64,000 nt of DNA, taken from contig JAGHUJ010000023.1 in assembly GCA_018064905.1 (NCBI GenBank), positions 29,711 through 93,710 of the forward strand, in the 5' to 3' direction. Position numbers and translations under genes: made by a program. The stretch is from Candidatus Treponema equifaecale (GTDB lineage: Bacteria; Spirochaetota; Spirochaetia; Treponematales; Treponemataceae). The number at the start of each line of letters is the position of its first letter. The first letter of the stretch is position 1. Of the stretch, positions 39,708 to 49,883 are shown piece by piece. Under the pieces are notes generated by a model. It was not told where the DNA came from and ran no database searches. It was given only the letters and a program-made list of their open reading frames with translations.

Positions 39708-40478
39708 ATGAAAAAAAACATATTTGCAATTATTTTGATGGGACTTATGGCGGCAGGTTTTGCAAGGACTTCTCCAGAGGTTGAAAAACTTGGTCGGGTG
39801 CTTTCATCAATGAGTCAGCGTGCAAAGGATGCAATTCCAAACGGAAATCCTGAAGAATTTCTTGCCGACTTGCATATGGTTTTGGAATCTGAAAAACAGT
39901 TTTCTTCTGCTGATTTGTCGCCATTTTATTTGATAGATAAAAAACATACAGTTAGCGCAGATTATGTTCCAAAAGGACTTATTTCTCTGGTAAAAAACAA
40001 CGACTATTACATCAACAAAAACAATCTAAGCCTTCGTCCTGAAGCTTTTGAAGCCTTGAAGACTCTGGCACAGGCCGCAAAAAAAGACGGAATCATGCTG
40101 ACAGTAAGTTCAACCTACAGAAGCTACGACTATCAGAAAAATCTGTTTGATTACTGGGTAAAGGTTGATGGTCTTGAAGAAGCGGAGCGGGAGAGTGCAA
40201 GACCTGGAACAAGTCAGCATCAGCTGGGACTGGCTCTGGATTTTGCACCAGTTGACGATGCCTTTGATAAAACTGCTGCAGGTGCATGGGTTTACAAGAA
40301 TGCTGCAAAATACGGCTGGAGTTTGAGTTTTCCAAAAGGCTATGAGGATGTAACCGGCTACCGCTGGGAATGCTGGCATTTCAGATATGTTGGCGTGGAA
40401 GCCTGCAATTTTCAGAAAAAGTGGTTCAGTGACGTGCAGCAGTTTATGCTGGAGTTTATAGAAGAATGGAAAAAGTAG
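39708..40478 (+). CDS. M15-family D-Ala-D-Ala carboxypeptidase (VanY-like)
   Basis: SSTYRSYDYQKNLFDYW, RPGTSQHQLGLALDFAP, WECWHFRYVG. Confidence 0.92.
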   Translation: MKKNIFAIILMGLMAAGFARTSPEVEKLGRVLSSMSQRAKDAIPNGNPEEFLADLHMVLESEKQFSSADLSPFYLIDKKHTVSADYVPKGLISLVKNNDYYINKNNLSLRPEAFEALKTLAQAAKKDGIMLTVSSTYRSYDYQKNLFDYWVKVDGLEEAERESARPGTSQHQLGLALDFAPVDDAFDKTAAGAWVYKNAAKYGWSLSFPKGYEDVTGYRWECWHFRYVGVEACNFQKKWFSDVQQFMLEFIEEWKK

Positions 40479-40500
40479 TGTAATCTACAGACAAAAAAAG

Positions 40501-40591
40501 GTGGTTGAGCCTGCTCAACCACCGCGGAAGTTTTGCCTAACCACCTTTTTAATGAAAACAGCTGCGCTGATTGAGCTTGTCGAAATCACTG
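40501..40591. repeat. REP-like palindrome pair
   Basis: ggtggttgagcctgctcaaccacc (40501-40524) and gattgagcttgtcgaaatcac (~40571-40590). Confidence 0.75.
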
Positions 40592-40607
40592 CAGCTGTTT
40601 TTGTTTT

Positions 40608-43151
40608 TTACTTAACTACAACGTTAACAAGTTTTCCAGGTACAACAATAAGCTTTGCAACTGTCTTTCCTTCTGTGAACTTTTTGAAACCTTCGGTTTC
40701 TTTTGCCATTGCTTCAAGAGTTGCACTGTCTGCGTCTGCTGCAGCTTCGAACTTGTCGCGGAGCTTACCGTTGATCATTACAGGATATTCTTTTGAATCT
40801 TCCTTGCAGAATTCTTCGCTGAATTCTGGCCATTTTTCGTAAGCGTTTGATTCTTTGTGACCGAGTTTTTCCCACAATTCTTCACCAAGGTGTGGTGCGT
40901 ATGGAGAAAGCATCAGTACGAATCCTTCCCACATAGCTTTTGGAAGTGAATCAAATTTGCTTGCTTCGTTGATGAAAATCATCATCTGTGAAATGGCAAC
41001 GTTAAAGTCCAGATTGTTTGTATCTTCTGTTACCTTTTTTACAGTTTTTGCATAAGTCTTGCGAAGAGCTGCCAGATCTTTGTCCAGCTTGCCCTTAATG
41101 TCAATGTCAGTCATTGGTTTTTCAGAAACGTTCCAGATTTTATCGAGGAAGCGGTTTACACCAATGAGTCCCTGTGTATTCCATGGCTTAGAAACTGTAA
41201 GTGGTCCCATGAACATTTCATACATGCGAACTGAGTCGGCTCCGTAGTTCTGAATCATTTCGTCAGGATTTACAACATTTTTGAGCGACTTAGACATTTT
41301 TGCAATTACGCGTTCCAGTTCTTCACCGTCGTCCTTTGCAAAATATTTTCCGTCTTTTTCTTCAACCATATCAACTGCAACCAGAGACTTTGTTTTTCTC
41401 TGGAATGCAAATGAAGTAATCATACCCTGGTTGATCAGGCGCTGGAATGGTTCTTTTGTAGAAACTACACCGCAATCATAGAGAACCTTGTGCCAGAAGC
41501 GAGAGTAGAGCAGGTGAAGTACTGCGTGTTCAGCACCACCAACATAAAGATCAACAGGCATCCAGTAAGATTCCTTTGCCTTGTCTGCAAAAGTTGCTGT
41601 GTTCTGTGGATCAATGTAGCGAAGATAGTACCAGCAAGAACCAGCCCACTGAGGCATTGTGTTTGTTTCACGCTTTGAATCTGCTCCACATTCAGGACAC
41701 TTGCAGTTAACCCATGAATCAATTCCAGCCAGTGGAGATTCACCAGTACCAGTTGGCTGATAAGTCTTAACGTTTGGCAATTCCAATGGAAGCTGATCCT
41801 CTGGAACTGGAACAATGCCGCATTTTGGACAGTGTACAAGAGGAATTGGTTCACCCCAGTATCTCTGGCGGCTGAATACCCAGTCACGGAGCTTATAGTT
41901 TACAGCCTTTTTACCGATTCCCTCTTCAGCAAGGAATTCAAGCATTTTTGCAATGGCATCTTTTTTGTTGAGGCCGTCAAGGAATTCAGAATTAACGTGG
42001 ATTCCGTCTTCAGTCCATGCCTGAGTCTGAACATCAACTTCGCTCTTCAAAACTTCAATGATTGGAAGATTGAATTTCTTTGCAAAATCCCAGTCGCGAG
42101 TATCGTGAGCAGGAACGGCCATGATTGCACCAGTTCCGTAAGAAATCAAAACATAGTCAGCAACCCAGATTGGAATGAGTTTTCCGTTTACAGGATTTAC
42201 AGCATAGCTTCCAGAGAAAACACCAGTCTTGTCTTTTGCAAGGTCAGTGCGTTCAAGGTCTGATTTTTTTGCAGCCTGTTCCCGGTATGCAGCAACAGCT
42301 TCCTTCTGCTCTGGAGTTGTAAGGCGTTCAATAAGAGGATGTTCTGGAGAAACACCCATGTAAGTAGCACCAAACAAAGTGTCACAGCGAGTTGTATAAA
42401 CTGTGAGCAGGTCAGAAGTAGCTTTTCCGTCTTTGTCAGCGATTGCAAAGTTAACTTCAGCACCTTCTGAGCGGCCGATCCAGTTTCTCTGCATTGCCTT
42501 TACTGATTCAGGCCAGTCCAGAGTAGCCAGGTCTTCAAGAAGTTTTTCAGCATAGGCTGTGATCTTTAAAATCCACTGGCGGATAACTTTATGTGTTACC
42601 TGAGCGCCACAACGGTCACAGTGACCTTCTTTTACTTCTTCGTTTGCAAGACCTGTCAGACAGCTTGGACACCAGTTGATTGGAGTTTCAGCTTCGTAAG
42701 CAAGACCTTTTTTGTACAGCTGAAGGAAAATCCACTGAGTCCATTTGTAGTAGTCCGAGTTACATGTACGGATTTCGCGGTCCCAGTCATAAGAAAATCC
42801 CAAAGCCTTGATCTGTTCAGTAAAGTGAGCAATGTTTGCGTTTGTTGTTGTAGCTGGATGAGTTCCAGTCTTGATTGCATAGTTTTCAGCAGGCAAACCA
42901 AAAGCATCGTAGCCCATTGGATGAAGGACATTGTAGCCGTTCATGCGCAAAAATCGTGAGTAAATATCAGTAGCAGTGTAGCCTTCAGGGTGACCAACAT
43001 GGAGACCAGCTCCCGAAGGATAAGGGAACATGTCCAGAATGTATCTGCGTTTTTCTTTTGGAACGCTTGGATCTTCCTTAGCTTTAAAAGTCTTGTGCTC
43101 GTCCCAATATTTCTGCCATTTAGGCTCAATGTTTTTGAATGGGTATGCCAT
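40608..43151 (-). CDS. leuS: Leucyl-tRNA synthetase
   Basis: [23 protein letters not shown] (HIGH), [13 protein letters not shown] (KMSKS). Confidence 0.98.
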   Translation of the reverse strand: MAYPFKNIEPKWQKYWDEHKTFKAKEDPSVPKEKRRYILDMFPYPSGAGLHVGHPEGYTATDIYSRFLRMNGYNVLHPMGYDAFGLPAENYAIKTGTHPATTTNANIAHFTEQIKALGFSYDWDREIRTCNSDYYKWTQWIFLQLYKKGLAYEAETPINWCPSCLTGLANEEVKEGHCDRCGAQVTHKVIRQWILKITAYAEKLLEDLATLDWPESVKAMQRNWIGRSEGAEVNFAIADKDGKATSDLLTVYTTRCDTLFGATYMGVSPEHPLIERLTTPEQKEAVAAYREQAAKKSDLERTDLAKDKTGVFSGSYAVNPVNGKLIPIWVADYVLISYGTGAIMAVPAHDTRDWDFAKKFNLPIIEVLKSEVDVQTQAWTEDGIHVNSEFLDGLNKKDAIAKMLEFLAEEGIGKKAVNYKLRDWVFSRQRYWGEPIPLVHCPKCGIVPVPEDQLPLELPNVKTYQPTGTGESPLAGIDSWVNCKCPECGADSKRETNTMPQWAGSCWYYLRYIDPQNTATFADKAKESYWMPVDLYVGGAEHAVLHLLYSRFWHKVLYDCGVVSTKEPFQRLINQGMITSFAFQRKTKSLVAVDMVEEKDGKYFAKDDGEELERVIAKMSKSLKNVVNPDEMIQNYGADSVRMYEMFMGPLTVSKPWNTQGLIGVNRFLDKIWNVSEKPMTDIDIKGKLDKDLAALRKTYAKTVKKVTEDTNNLDFNVAISQMMIFINEASKFDSLPKAMWEGFVLMLSPYAPHLGEELWEKLGHKESNAYEKWPEFSEEFCKEDSKEYPVMINGKLRDKFEAAADADSATLEAMAKETEGFKKFTEGKTVAKLIVVPGKLVNVVVK

Positions 43152-43257
43152 TTTATGCAACTCCTGTATGTGCCGCCAGCGCGGAAAATAATTACAAAAT
43201 GTGTTCTATTATTATATCAATTTGCCGAAATGTTGAAAATATGGTGAATAAAGGTGG

Positions 43258-43372
43258 GGCTTACGGCAACAAGTTGCCGTCGCTACGTCCAGGGTTCCGC
43301 TGTCGCTCCATTCCTCCGCTGCGCTACGGAACGCCGCCCTTCCCATCGCTAAGCCGTTCAGCAGTCAGCACT
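43258..43372. repeat. GC-rich intergenic repeat-like segment
   Basis: ttccgctgtcgctccattcctccgctgcgctacggaacgccgcccttcccatcgcta, compositionally unlike its surroundings. Confidence 0.5.
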
Positions 43373-43387
43373 TGGATCACCTGAACC

Positions 43388-43717
43388 TGTATATATTTCT
43401 GCGGCAAGTCTGAATATATATACAAATTTTACAAGCCATGGCAGCCTGTTTACCTGAAATGTATATATATTTTGGTGAACTTGCAGAAATATATACAAAA
43501 TTGGTTCATTGTTACTGTGAATCAGGCTGGAAATGTATATATTTTTCTCGCAACCAAGAAAAATATATACACATCTGAAAGAATCCTTCCTCTGTTTTCA
43601 CGGATTTTGTATATATTTCCAGCCTTTGTTCTGATATATATGCATTTTCCTCATTTCAAACCCCTCTGATGCCTGAAAACTGTATATATTTTTACAAATG
43701 TTGTTCCTCTATATACA
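43388..43717. repeat. Five-unit array of inverted TGTATATATTT / AAATATATACA motifs with 73-74 bp period
   Basis: Forward motifs start 43388, 43460, 43534, 43608, 43681; reverse TATACA/TATGCA at 43419, 43492, 43566, 43639, 43712. Confidence 0.93.
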
Positions 43718-43794
43718 TTTTTGAAAAAATCTAAACTTTTCCTAGCCGATGCTTACTTGTTTTGCTTATATTTAATAGGTACACAGGAGGAAAA

Positions 43795-44592
43795 ATGCAG
43801 GATTCACTTGTTGTCATTGCCGAGGCGCGCTTAAAAAAATTAAAGCCCTTGTATGCAAAGTTGACTGCGCGCCTCAAATCAGCTCCAGTCGGAATTCTTC
43901 GTGTTCTTACCCGGGGCCGCAGTTTTAGTTATTACCACATAACAAAGAAAGGTGACACAAACGGAAAAATAATTCCAAAGAACAACCAGAAACTGGCGGC
44001 GGCCCTTGCACAGCGGGATTACGAAAAGAAACTTAAACAAAGTGTAGAAAAAGAAATAAGGCTTTTGGAAAAAGTGACTAAAAATTATAGAAAAATCCCG
44101 CTGGAACAATATTACGAAACTCTTTCAGCTGGCAGAAAACGTCTTGTGGAGCCACTTGTTTTGTCAGACAGAGAATTTGCAGAAAAATGGCAGAAAGTTT
44201 CCTACAAAGGAAAAACTTTTGCAAGCGATGCTCCACAATACTACACTGAAAACAATGAGAGGGTTCGGTCTAAGTCTGAACTGATGATTGCAAACGCATT
44301 AAAACGGGCGGGTGTTCCATATCGTTATGAATTTCCGCTGGAACTAAAGGAATTTGGAACGGTTTACCCTGACTTTACTTGTCTTGATTCAAACACCCGC
44401 ACTGAAATTATCTGGGAGCATCTTGGAATGATGGACAGTCCTGAATATGCTGCCGCTGCCGTAAAAAAGGTGAACCATTATCTTTTGAGCGGTTATATTC
44501 CAGGCAGGAATATGATTCTTTCAATGGAAGGCAGTGGCAGTCCTTTAAGCACAAAAATTGTGAGCAAAATTATAGAAGAATGTTTTGCCTGA
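43795..44592 (+). CDS. Putative PD-(D/E)XK-like nuclease of unknown function
   Basis: SKSELMIANALKRAGVPYRYEFPLEL...GTVYPDFTCLD...TEIIWEHLGMMDSPEY; AGGAGG upstream of ATG 43795. Confidence 0.7.
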   Translation: MQDSLVVIAEARLKKLKPLYAKLTARLKSAPVGILRVLTRGRSFSYYHITKKGDTNGKIIPKNNQKLAAALAQRDYEKKLKQSVEKEIRLLEKVTKNYRKIPLEQYYETLSAGRKRLVEPLVLSDREFAEKWQKVSYKGKTFASDAPQYYTENNERVRSKSELMIANALKRAGVPYRYEFPLELKEFGTVYPDFTCLDSNTRTEIIWEHLGMMDSPEYAAAAVKKVNHYLLSGYIPGRNMILSMEGSGSPLSTKIVSKIIEECFA

Positions 44593-44667
44593 ACGGGCCA
44601 GGGTATGGAGCTGCGCGAAGCGGCCGCTGGAAAGCGGCTGACCGTTAGGGAACGGCGGAACACCCGG

Positions 44668-44799
44668 TGTGAGGGGGGCTGTCTAATAAGTAAGAAGTGT
44701 AGCGCTCATTGAGCCTGTCGAAATGACTGCTACACTCGATATGGTGGTTTCGACAAGCTCAACCACCGCGAACAATACTTTTGGGACAGCCCCCTCACA
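44668..44799. repeat. Nested inverted-repeat element containing a REP-like pair
   Basis: Outer TGTGAGGGGGGCTGTC / GACAGCCCCCTCACA, middle AGTGTAGC / GCTACACT, inner cattgagcctgtcgaaatgac and ggtggtttcgacaagctcaaccacc (44743-44767). Confidence 0.85.
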
Positions 44800-44920
44800 G
44801 GCCCCCATATATTGAATATAACCCTTAAAATATTGTATAATTATCGATGTATTTACGAAAAATTGCATATTTATACAGTTTTTATGCATAATTTCCATTC
44901 GTTTTATACAGGAGATTTCC

Positions 44921-46273
44921 ATGACTGACAACGAAAGCTTATTTATCGGACGATTATCTGTTTTGGCGGAGAGAAACGACCCTATTGATCCATCCCTCTA
45001 TCCAAAATACGATGTCAAACGTGGTCTCCGCAATGCAAATGGAACTGGTGTACTTGTTGGACTTACCAGCATTGGTGATGTAGTTGGTTACGATGTTCAG
45101 GACGGTAAAAAAATTGCAATTCCTGGACGCCTGGTTTACCGCGGCTACAATGTTGAAGAACTTGTAAAGGATGCTGAGGCTCACAATCAGTTTGGCTACG
45201 AACAGACAGTTTATCTTTTGCTTTTTGGTGAATTGCCAACTCAGAATGAACTGGAACACTTTAAGCAGTATCTGGGCGAGCTTAGAACTTTGCCTGAAAA
45301 CTTTACTGAAGACATGATCATGAAGGCTCCTTCTGCAGACATTATGAACAAGCTTTCCCGCGGTGTATTGGCTTCTTATTCCTATGACAAGGATCCTGAG
45401 AACCGCTCCCTTTCAAATGTTCTCCGCCAGTGTCTTGAACTTATCAGCCGCTTTGGAACATTGACTGCTTATGGCTATCAGGCAAAACGACGTTACTACG
45501 ATGGAAAATCAATGTACATTCATAATCCGCTGCCAGAGCTTTCAACTTCTGAAAATTTCCTGCGCCTTATCCGCAACAACAAGGCATTTACAGATGATGA
45601 AGCAAAACTTCTGGATCTTGCACTGATTCTTCACGCTGAACATGGTGGCGGTAACAACTCGTCTTTGACTGTTCACGTTGTATCTTCTGCTGATACAGAT
45701 ACTTACTCTGCAATTGGTGCTGCCGTTGGTTCCCTTAAAGGTTACCGCCATGGTGGTGCAAACATTCAGGTAATGGAAATGATGGACGACATCAAGGCAA
45801 ATGTTAAGGACTGGACAAGTGAAACTGAGGTTTACGCATACCTTCAGAAAATTTTAAACAAACAGGCTTACAATAGAACCGTCCTTATTTACGGTTTGGG
45901 CCACGCAATTTATACAATCAATGATCCTCGTGCTTCAATTCTCCGTGACCATGCTGCTAAATTGGCAAAGGAAAAGGGCCTTGAAGACGAATACAATCTT
46001 TACAAGCTGATTGAAAAGCTGGGACCAGAGGTTCTTTACGAAAAGCACGGTGATGAAAAGAAAATCTGTGCCAACGTTGACCTTTACTCTGGATTTGTTT
46101 ACTCAATGCTGAACATTCCTCGCGAATTGTTCACACCATTGTTTGCCGTTTCCAGAATTGCAGGCTGGTCTGCTCACCGTATTGAGGAAATTATTGCAGG
46201 CGGCAGAATTTATCGTCCAGCTTACAAGAACGTTCTTCAGGAGCGTGAATATATTCCTATTGAAAAACGCTAA
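44921..46273 (+). CDS. gltA: Citrate synthase
   Basis: IPGRLVYRGYNVEELV, LHAEHGGGNNSSLTVHVVSSADTDTYSAIGAAVGSLKGYRHGGAN, GHAIYTINDPRA. Confidence 0.9.
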   Translation: MTDNESLFIGRLSVLAERNDPIDPSLYPKYDVKRGLRNANGTGVLVGLTSIGDVVGYDVQDGKKIAIPGRLVYRGYNVEELVKDAEAHNQFGYEQTVYLLLFGELPTQNELEHFKQYLGELRTLPENFTEDMIMKAPSADIMNKLSRGVLASYSYDKDPENRSLSNVLRQCLELISRFGTLTAYGYQAKRRYYDGKSMYIHNPLPELSTSENFLRLIRNNKAFTDDEAKLLDLALILHAEHGGGNNSSLTVHVVSSADTDTYSAIGAAVGSLKGYRHGGANIQVMEMMDDIKANVKDWTSETEVYAYLQKILNKQAYNRTVLIYGLGHAIYTINDPRASILRDHAAKLAKEKGLEDEYNLYKLIEKLGPEVLYEKHGDEKKICANVDLYSGFVYSMLNIPRELFTPLFAVSRIAGWSAHRIEEIIAGGRIYRPAYKNVLQEREYIPIEKR

Positions 46274-46293
46274 ACTTCAGTTGGATTTTTAAT

Positions 46294-47157
46294 ATGGAAA
46301 GACTTGATAAAATTTTAGCACATCACGGTTTTGGTACCAGAAAAGATGTTAAGCGGCTCTGCCATGATCAGGTGGTTTTTGTTAATGGAAATCTTGTGAC
46401 AGATCCTGGATTTAAGGTGGACATTTCCTGTGACAAGCTGGTGATTGATGGTGAAGAAATCAAGTTGCAGCACGATTTGTACATAATGATGAACAAGTGT
46501 CAGGATGTGGTTTGTGCCAATAAAGACGGCGAGCATCAGACTGTGTTTGATTTGCTGGATTCTGGCTTGCGGCACAAATTTCTTGGCGGTGACCTGCACT
46601 GTATGGGCCGTCTGGACATTGATACTGAAGGCCTGTTGATTTTGACTACTGACGGTCAGCTTACTCACAAGCTCCTTGCACCTAAAACTCATGTTCCAAA
46701 AACTTATGCGGTTGGTTTGCGTGATGAAATCCCAGTAGAAAAAAAATCTGAACTGGTAGAACTGTTCAAAAAAGGATTTCACATTGACCGGGATCAGAAT
46801 GAAAGCGAATTTGAATGTGCTCCAAGTGAGTTACAATTCGCAATTCGTAATTCGCAATTCTCAATGGAAAATATGGAGAGTGGTGATTCTGTCATTTCGA
46901 CTGGAGTACAGTGTAACGATTCTGTCATTTCGACTGGAGCGGAGCGTAATGGAGAAATCTCCAGAAAAATTGACTGCCTTTTGACCATTTACGAAGGAAA
47001 ATTTCATCAGGTTAAGAGAATGTTCAGTCAGATTGGAAACGAAGTGGTTTATTTAAAGCGTGTAAAAATGGGAAATCTGGAGCTGGATCCTTCAATTAAA
47101 GTGGGCGAGTACAGGGAACTTACGGAAGACGAGATTAAGCTGCTCAAGATGGAATAG
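46294..47157 (+). CDS. rRNA pseudouridine synthase (RsuA/RluB family) with in-frame repeat insertion
   Basis: MGRLDIDTEGLLILTTDGQLTHKLLAPKTHVPKTYAV; CLLTIYEGKFHQVKRMFSQIGNEVVYLKRV. Confidence 0.92.
   Translation: MERLDKILAHHGFGTRKDVKRLCHDQVVFVNGNLVTDPGFKVDISCDKLVIDGEEIKLQHDLYIMMNKCQDVVCANKDGEHQTVFDLLDSGLRHKFLGGDLHCMGRLDIDTEGLLILTTDGQLTHKLLAPKTHVPKTYAVGLRDEIPVEKKSELVELFKKGFHIDRDQNESEFECAPSELQFAIRNSQFSMENMESGDSVISTGVQCNDSVISTGAERNGEISRKIDCLLTIYEGKFHQVKRMFSQIGNEVVYLKRVKMGNLELDPSIKVGEYRELTEDEIKLLKME
46831..46962 (+). repeat. Repeat block embedded in frame in the pseudouridine synthase gene
   Basis: caattcgcaattcgtaattcgcaattc (46834-46860) and gattctgtcatttcgactggag at 46885 and 46918 (33-bp period). 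Confidence 0.85.
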
Positions 47158-47176
47158 AAAGCTGCAATTAATAAAA

Positions 47177-47206
47177 CAGGCTGATGTTCATTCAAACATC
47201 AGCCTG
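47177..47206. terminator. Bidirectional terminator
   Basis: CAGGCTGATGTT-cattca-AACATCAGCCTG with flanking A/T runs. Confidence 0.8.
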
Positions 47207-47245
47207 AAAAAAGGATTTTAGCTTGTAATAATAATCTCTGCTTTT

Positions 47246-49861
47246 TTACTCAACCCAAATTTTATAGATATGAGCACCACCTGTTGCTGACGGAGAACCA
47301 TTGCTACCTGTTTTCATCATTCCTTCACGGCTGAAGAGAATGTAAGCGTCACCTGTGATTGCGACTGAATATTCTGTGGCTTGTGCAGCATCGTTTGCAT
47401 CAGTTGTTGTTCCGCATGTTTCTGCCAGCAAGATTTTTCCAGTGCTGTCTGCAACTACAAATTTTCCGCAATAATCGTTGTTAGCACTTACACCGGTAAA
47501 TTTGAGTGTTCCGTTTTCTTTTACTGGAACTTTTATGTAACCTTTTGCACTTGCCAGATTAACTGTGTCTGTATCGGCAATCTGTTTTGAATCAGACTGA
47601 GTTAGAATTGATTCTCCGCTAAAGTTAATGCGGACAATTTTTGTTATGTCTTCTTCATCAACATAAAGTCTCATACAGCCGTTTGCAGAAGTATTGTTTG
47701 GAGTTGATTTTACATTCAATCCGTTTATTTTCCACAAACCGGTCAACAATCTGTAACCATTATTGTCTCTTGTATCTGCGAGAGTTGAATCTTCTGAAAG
47801 TTTTGTAAAATTTGATGTCAGAACAGTTCCAAAATCAACACTTTTTCCAGCTTCAACAAATTCTTGTGCAAATGTATCATTTGTCTCGCCGTTATCCTTA
47901 TTATCTTCATCTTCGACTGTTACATAATCCTCGTCATAAGAACCTGTTTCATAAATTGCCTTAAGGTTTTCAGCAAAGATTTTTACAAATTCTGGAACAT
48001 CATTTCCTGCAACCTTCTGATCTACAGGCATTATGTAAACAAAATCATTATCTCTTACTTCTGGAATAAGTTTAACCCAAATGTATTTTTTGTTGTGGCC
48101 GGAAATTCCTTCTGTAAGGAATGTGGCGCGGAACAGAATCTGTGATGGAATTGTCCATCCGTTGATTTCAGTTGTTTCTTCACTTAAAATCACATCTTTG
48201 CTGAAATATTTTGCGATAGTTGCAGAAAGTGTGAGACTTTCTTTTGTGCTTGTGTCTGATGCGTTTGGATAGAATTCAACAGTCTGTTCTGTCAAAGGCT
48301 TTGTCTTGTCAGAATTTGAAGACTTTTTGAAACGGAGTCTATAGTTTACAGCCTTTGAAGCATTTTCTCCTGTCAGTAAACTTCCAGACACTTTTTTTGT
48401 AAGATCAAACAGGTCATACTGAGTATTTGTTCTGATTTGTGTTTCATTTTTATACTCAGCGGCAGATACATTTCCTTTTACTTCACCTTTACCAGATGCT
48501 GTAATCTTTACCAGATATTCTCCATTGTTTGTACCTGCTGTATAATCGCTTCTTGAAATCTGATAGAACTGATAGCTTCCATTTTCTCTAAGTGCGAACT
48601 GACGATTGTTATAAGTTCCATATGAACCTGTCATTACACTTTCTGGATAATCATAATATGCAGAAACAGCCTTATTATTGATCATCTGATAATAGAGAAC
48701 CTGATACCAGCTATTCAAATTATCTTTATCAAAGCTGGTAACTTTTACACTTTTTGAGTCTCCTTCACCTTCCGTAACATATTTATATGTGTACTGAATT
48801 TCCTTTTTTTCTGAAAGCTTTGAAGGATCAATATTCTCTGGGAATGACTGGCACTTGAACACGTTTGGATCGTTGTTTTTTCTGAATTCTGCATATTTTG
48901 CCACATCAATTTCTGTATAATTGTAGCGTGAAGAAGGCAGAACGAATGTTTTTGGAAGTCCTGTCATTTCTTCAAATTTCTGTACAGCTTCCAGAGTCTT
49001 TTCTTCTGAACTTGCATTTGTGATAGCCATGTAAACTTTTGGAGATTCCCAGTTGAGCTGAAACTGAGCGATTTTCTTTTTGTTTTTGTCAAAGTAGTAG
49101 AAATAATCGCTGGCATAAACAACTCCGCCATTTAAATAAGGCATGTTGATTTTTGTGTCACCTTTTTTCCAGCCCTGAACATACTGATTGATGTTTACAT
49201 CGTGCAGCATCTGGTTTACTTTTACTTTTTCCATGTAATGCTGGATAAGATTGTTCTGTTCTGGACTCAATCCTTCAACCTGAATTGCACGGGCACTTGA
49301 AGCGGCACGGCTTGATTCCTGATAGTATGTGTTTGCAAGAACTACAATTTCTTCACCATCAATTGTGATTACATCGCCTGGTGCTGCTTTTTCAATTGGA
49401 ATCTCACCCCATTCGATATCTACATCCAAATCAATGGTTGGCTTTGGATTTGGTGTGATTTTTACTTTTACAATTTTCTTTTCTGCGCTGAATTTGAGTT
49501 CTTCTTCAGTGCTGCCTTTTGCAATTTCTTTTCCGTCTTTGTTAAAGGCTGCAACTTCAATTGTGTATGTTCCTTCCTCTGTAAGGCTGATTGAAACTGT
49601 TTCACCAGGCAGACCTTCTTTTGAAGCGGCTGTTGTTTCTCCAAGTTTTACGGTTACTGAATATTTTTCAGCGTCGTTCTGTGAGTAGTAGCTGGAACGG
49701 TTTTCTGTTTTTCCTGGAAATTTGATTGTAAAGCCTGTTTCCTGTTTTGTTTCTGGTGAGGTCTGGGCTGGTTCATCATTTTCCGCAATGTTCGAGCAGG
49801 CTACCAGGCTCAATGCTGAAACAATGGACGCTGCAAGTGCGATTTTTTTAAGTGTTTTCAT
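47246..49861 (-). CDS. Large lipoprotein of unknown function
   Basis: MKTLKKIALAASIVSALSLVACSN lipobox; GGAGGA before ATG at 49861. Confidence 0.8.
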   Translation of the reverse strand: MKTLKKIALAASIVSALSLVACSNIAENDEPAQTSPETKQETGFTIKFPGKTENRSSYYSQNDAEKYSVTVKLGETTAASKEGLPGETVSISLTEEGTYTIEVAAFNKDGKEIAKGSTEEELKFSAEKKIVKVKITPNPKPTIDLDVDIEWGEIPIEKAAPGDVITIDGEEIVVLANTYYQESSRAASSARAIQVEGLSPEQNNLIQHYMEKVKVNQMLHDVNINQYVQGWKKGDTKINMPYLNGGVVYASDYFYYFDKNKKKIAQFQLNWESPKVYMAITNASSEEKTLEAVQKFEEMTGLPKTFVLPSSRYNYTEIDVAKYAEFRKNNDPNVFKCQSFPENIDPSKLSEKKEIQYTYKYVTEGEGDSKSVKVTSFDKDNLNSWYQVLYYQMINNKAVSAYYDYPESVMTGSYGTYNNRQFALRENGSYQFYQISRSDYTAGTNNGEYLVKITASGKGEVKGNVSAAEYKNETQIRTNTQYDLFDLTKKVSGSLLTGENASKAVNYRLRFKKSSNSDKTKPLTEQTVEFYPNASDTSTKESLTLSATIAKYFSKDVILSEETTEINGWTIPSQILFRATFLTEGISGHNKKYIWVKLIPEVRDNDFVYIMPVDQKVAGNDVPEFVKIFAENLKAIYETGSYDEDYVTVEDEDNKDNGETNDTFAQEFVEAGKSVDFGTVLTSNFTKLSEDSTLADTRDNNGYRLLTGLWKINGLNVKSTPNNTSANGCMRLYVDEEDITKIVRINFSGESILTQSDSKQIADTDTVNLASAKGYIKVPVKENGTLKFTGVSANNDYCGKFVVADSTGKILLAETCGTTTDANDAAQATEYSVAITGDAYILFSREGMMKTGSNGSPSATGGAHIYKIWVE

Positions 49862-49883
49862 ATTTCCTCCGTAAAGTTGTTTC

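Noticed and set aside
41465-41887. 140-aa and other ORFs overlapping leuS in alternative frames
   Set aside because: Contained in a well-supported essential gene; alternate-frame artefacts.
43472-43669. 65-aa ORF in the AT array
   Set aside because: Composition follows the TATATA motifs, no RBS was seen, and it is not protein-like.
43388-43717. The AT-rich array as a CRISPR
   Set aside because: The ~37/36 bp rhythm resembles repeat/spacer sizes, but only the 10-11 bp ends of each unit are conserved, the motifs alternate in orientation, and no cas genes are in the window.
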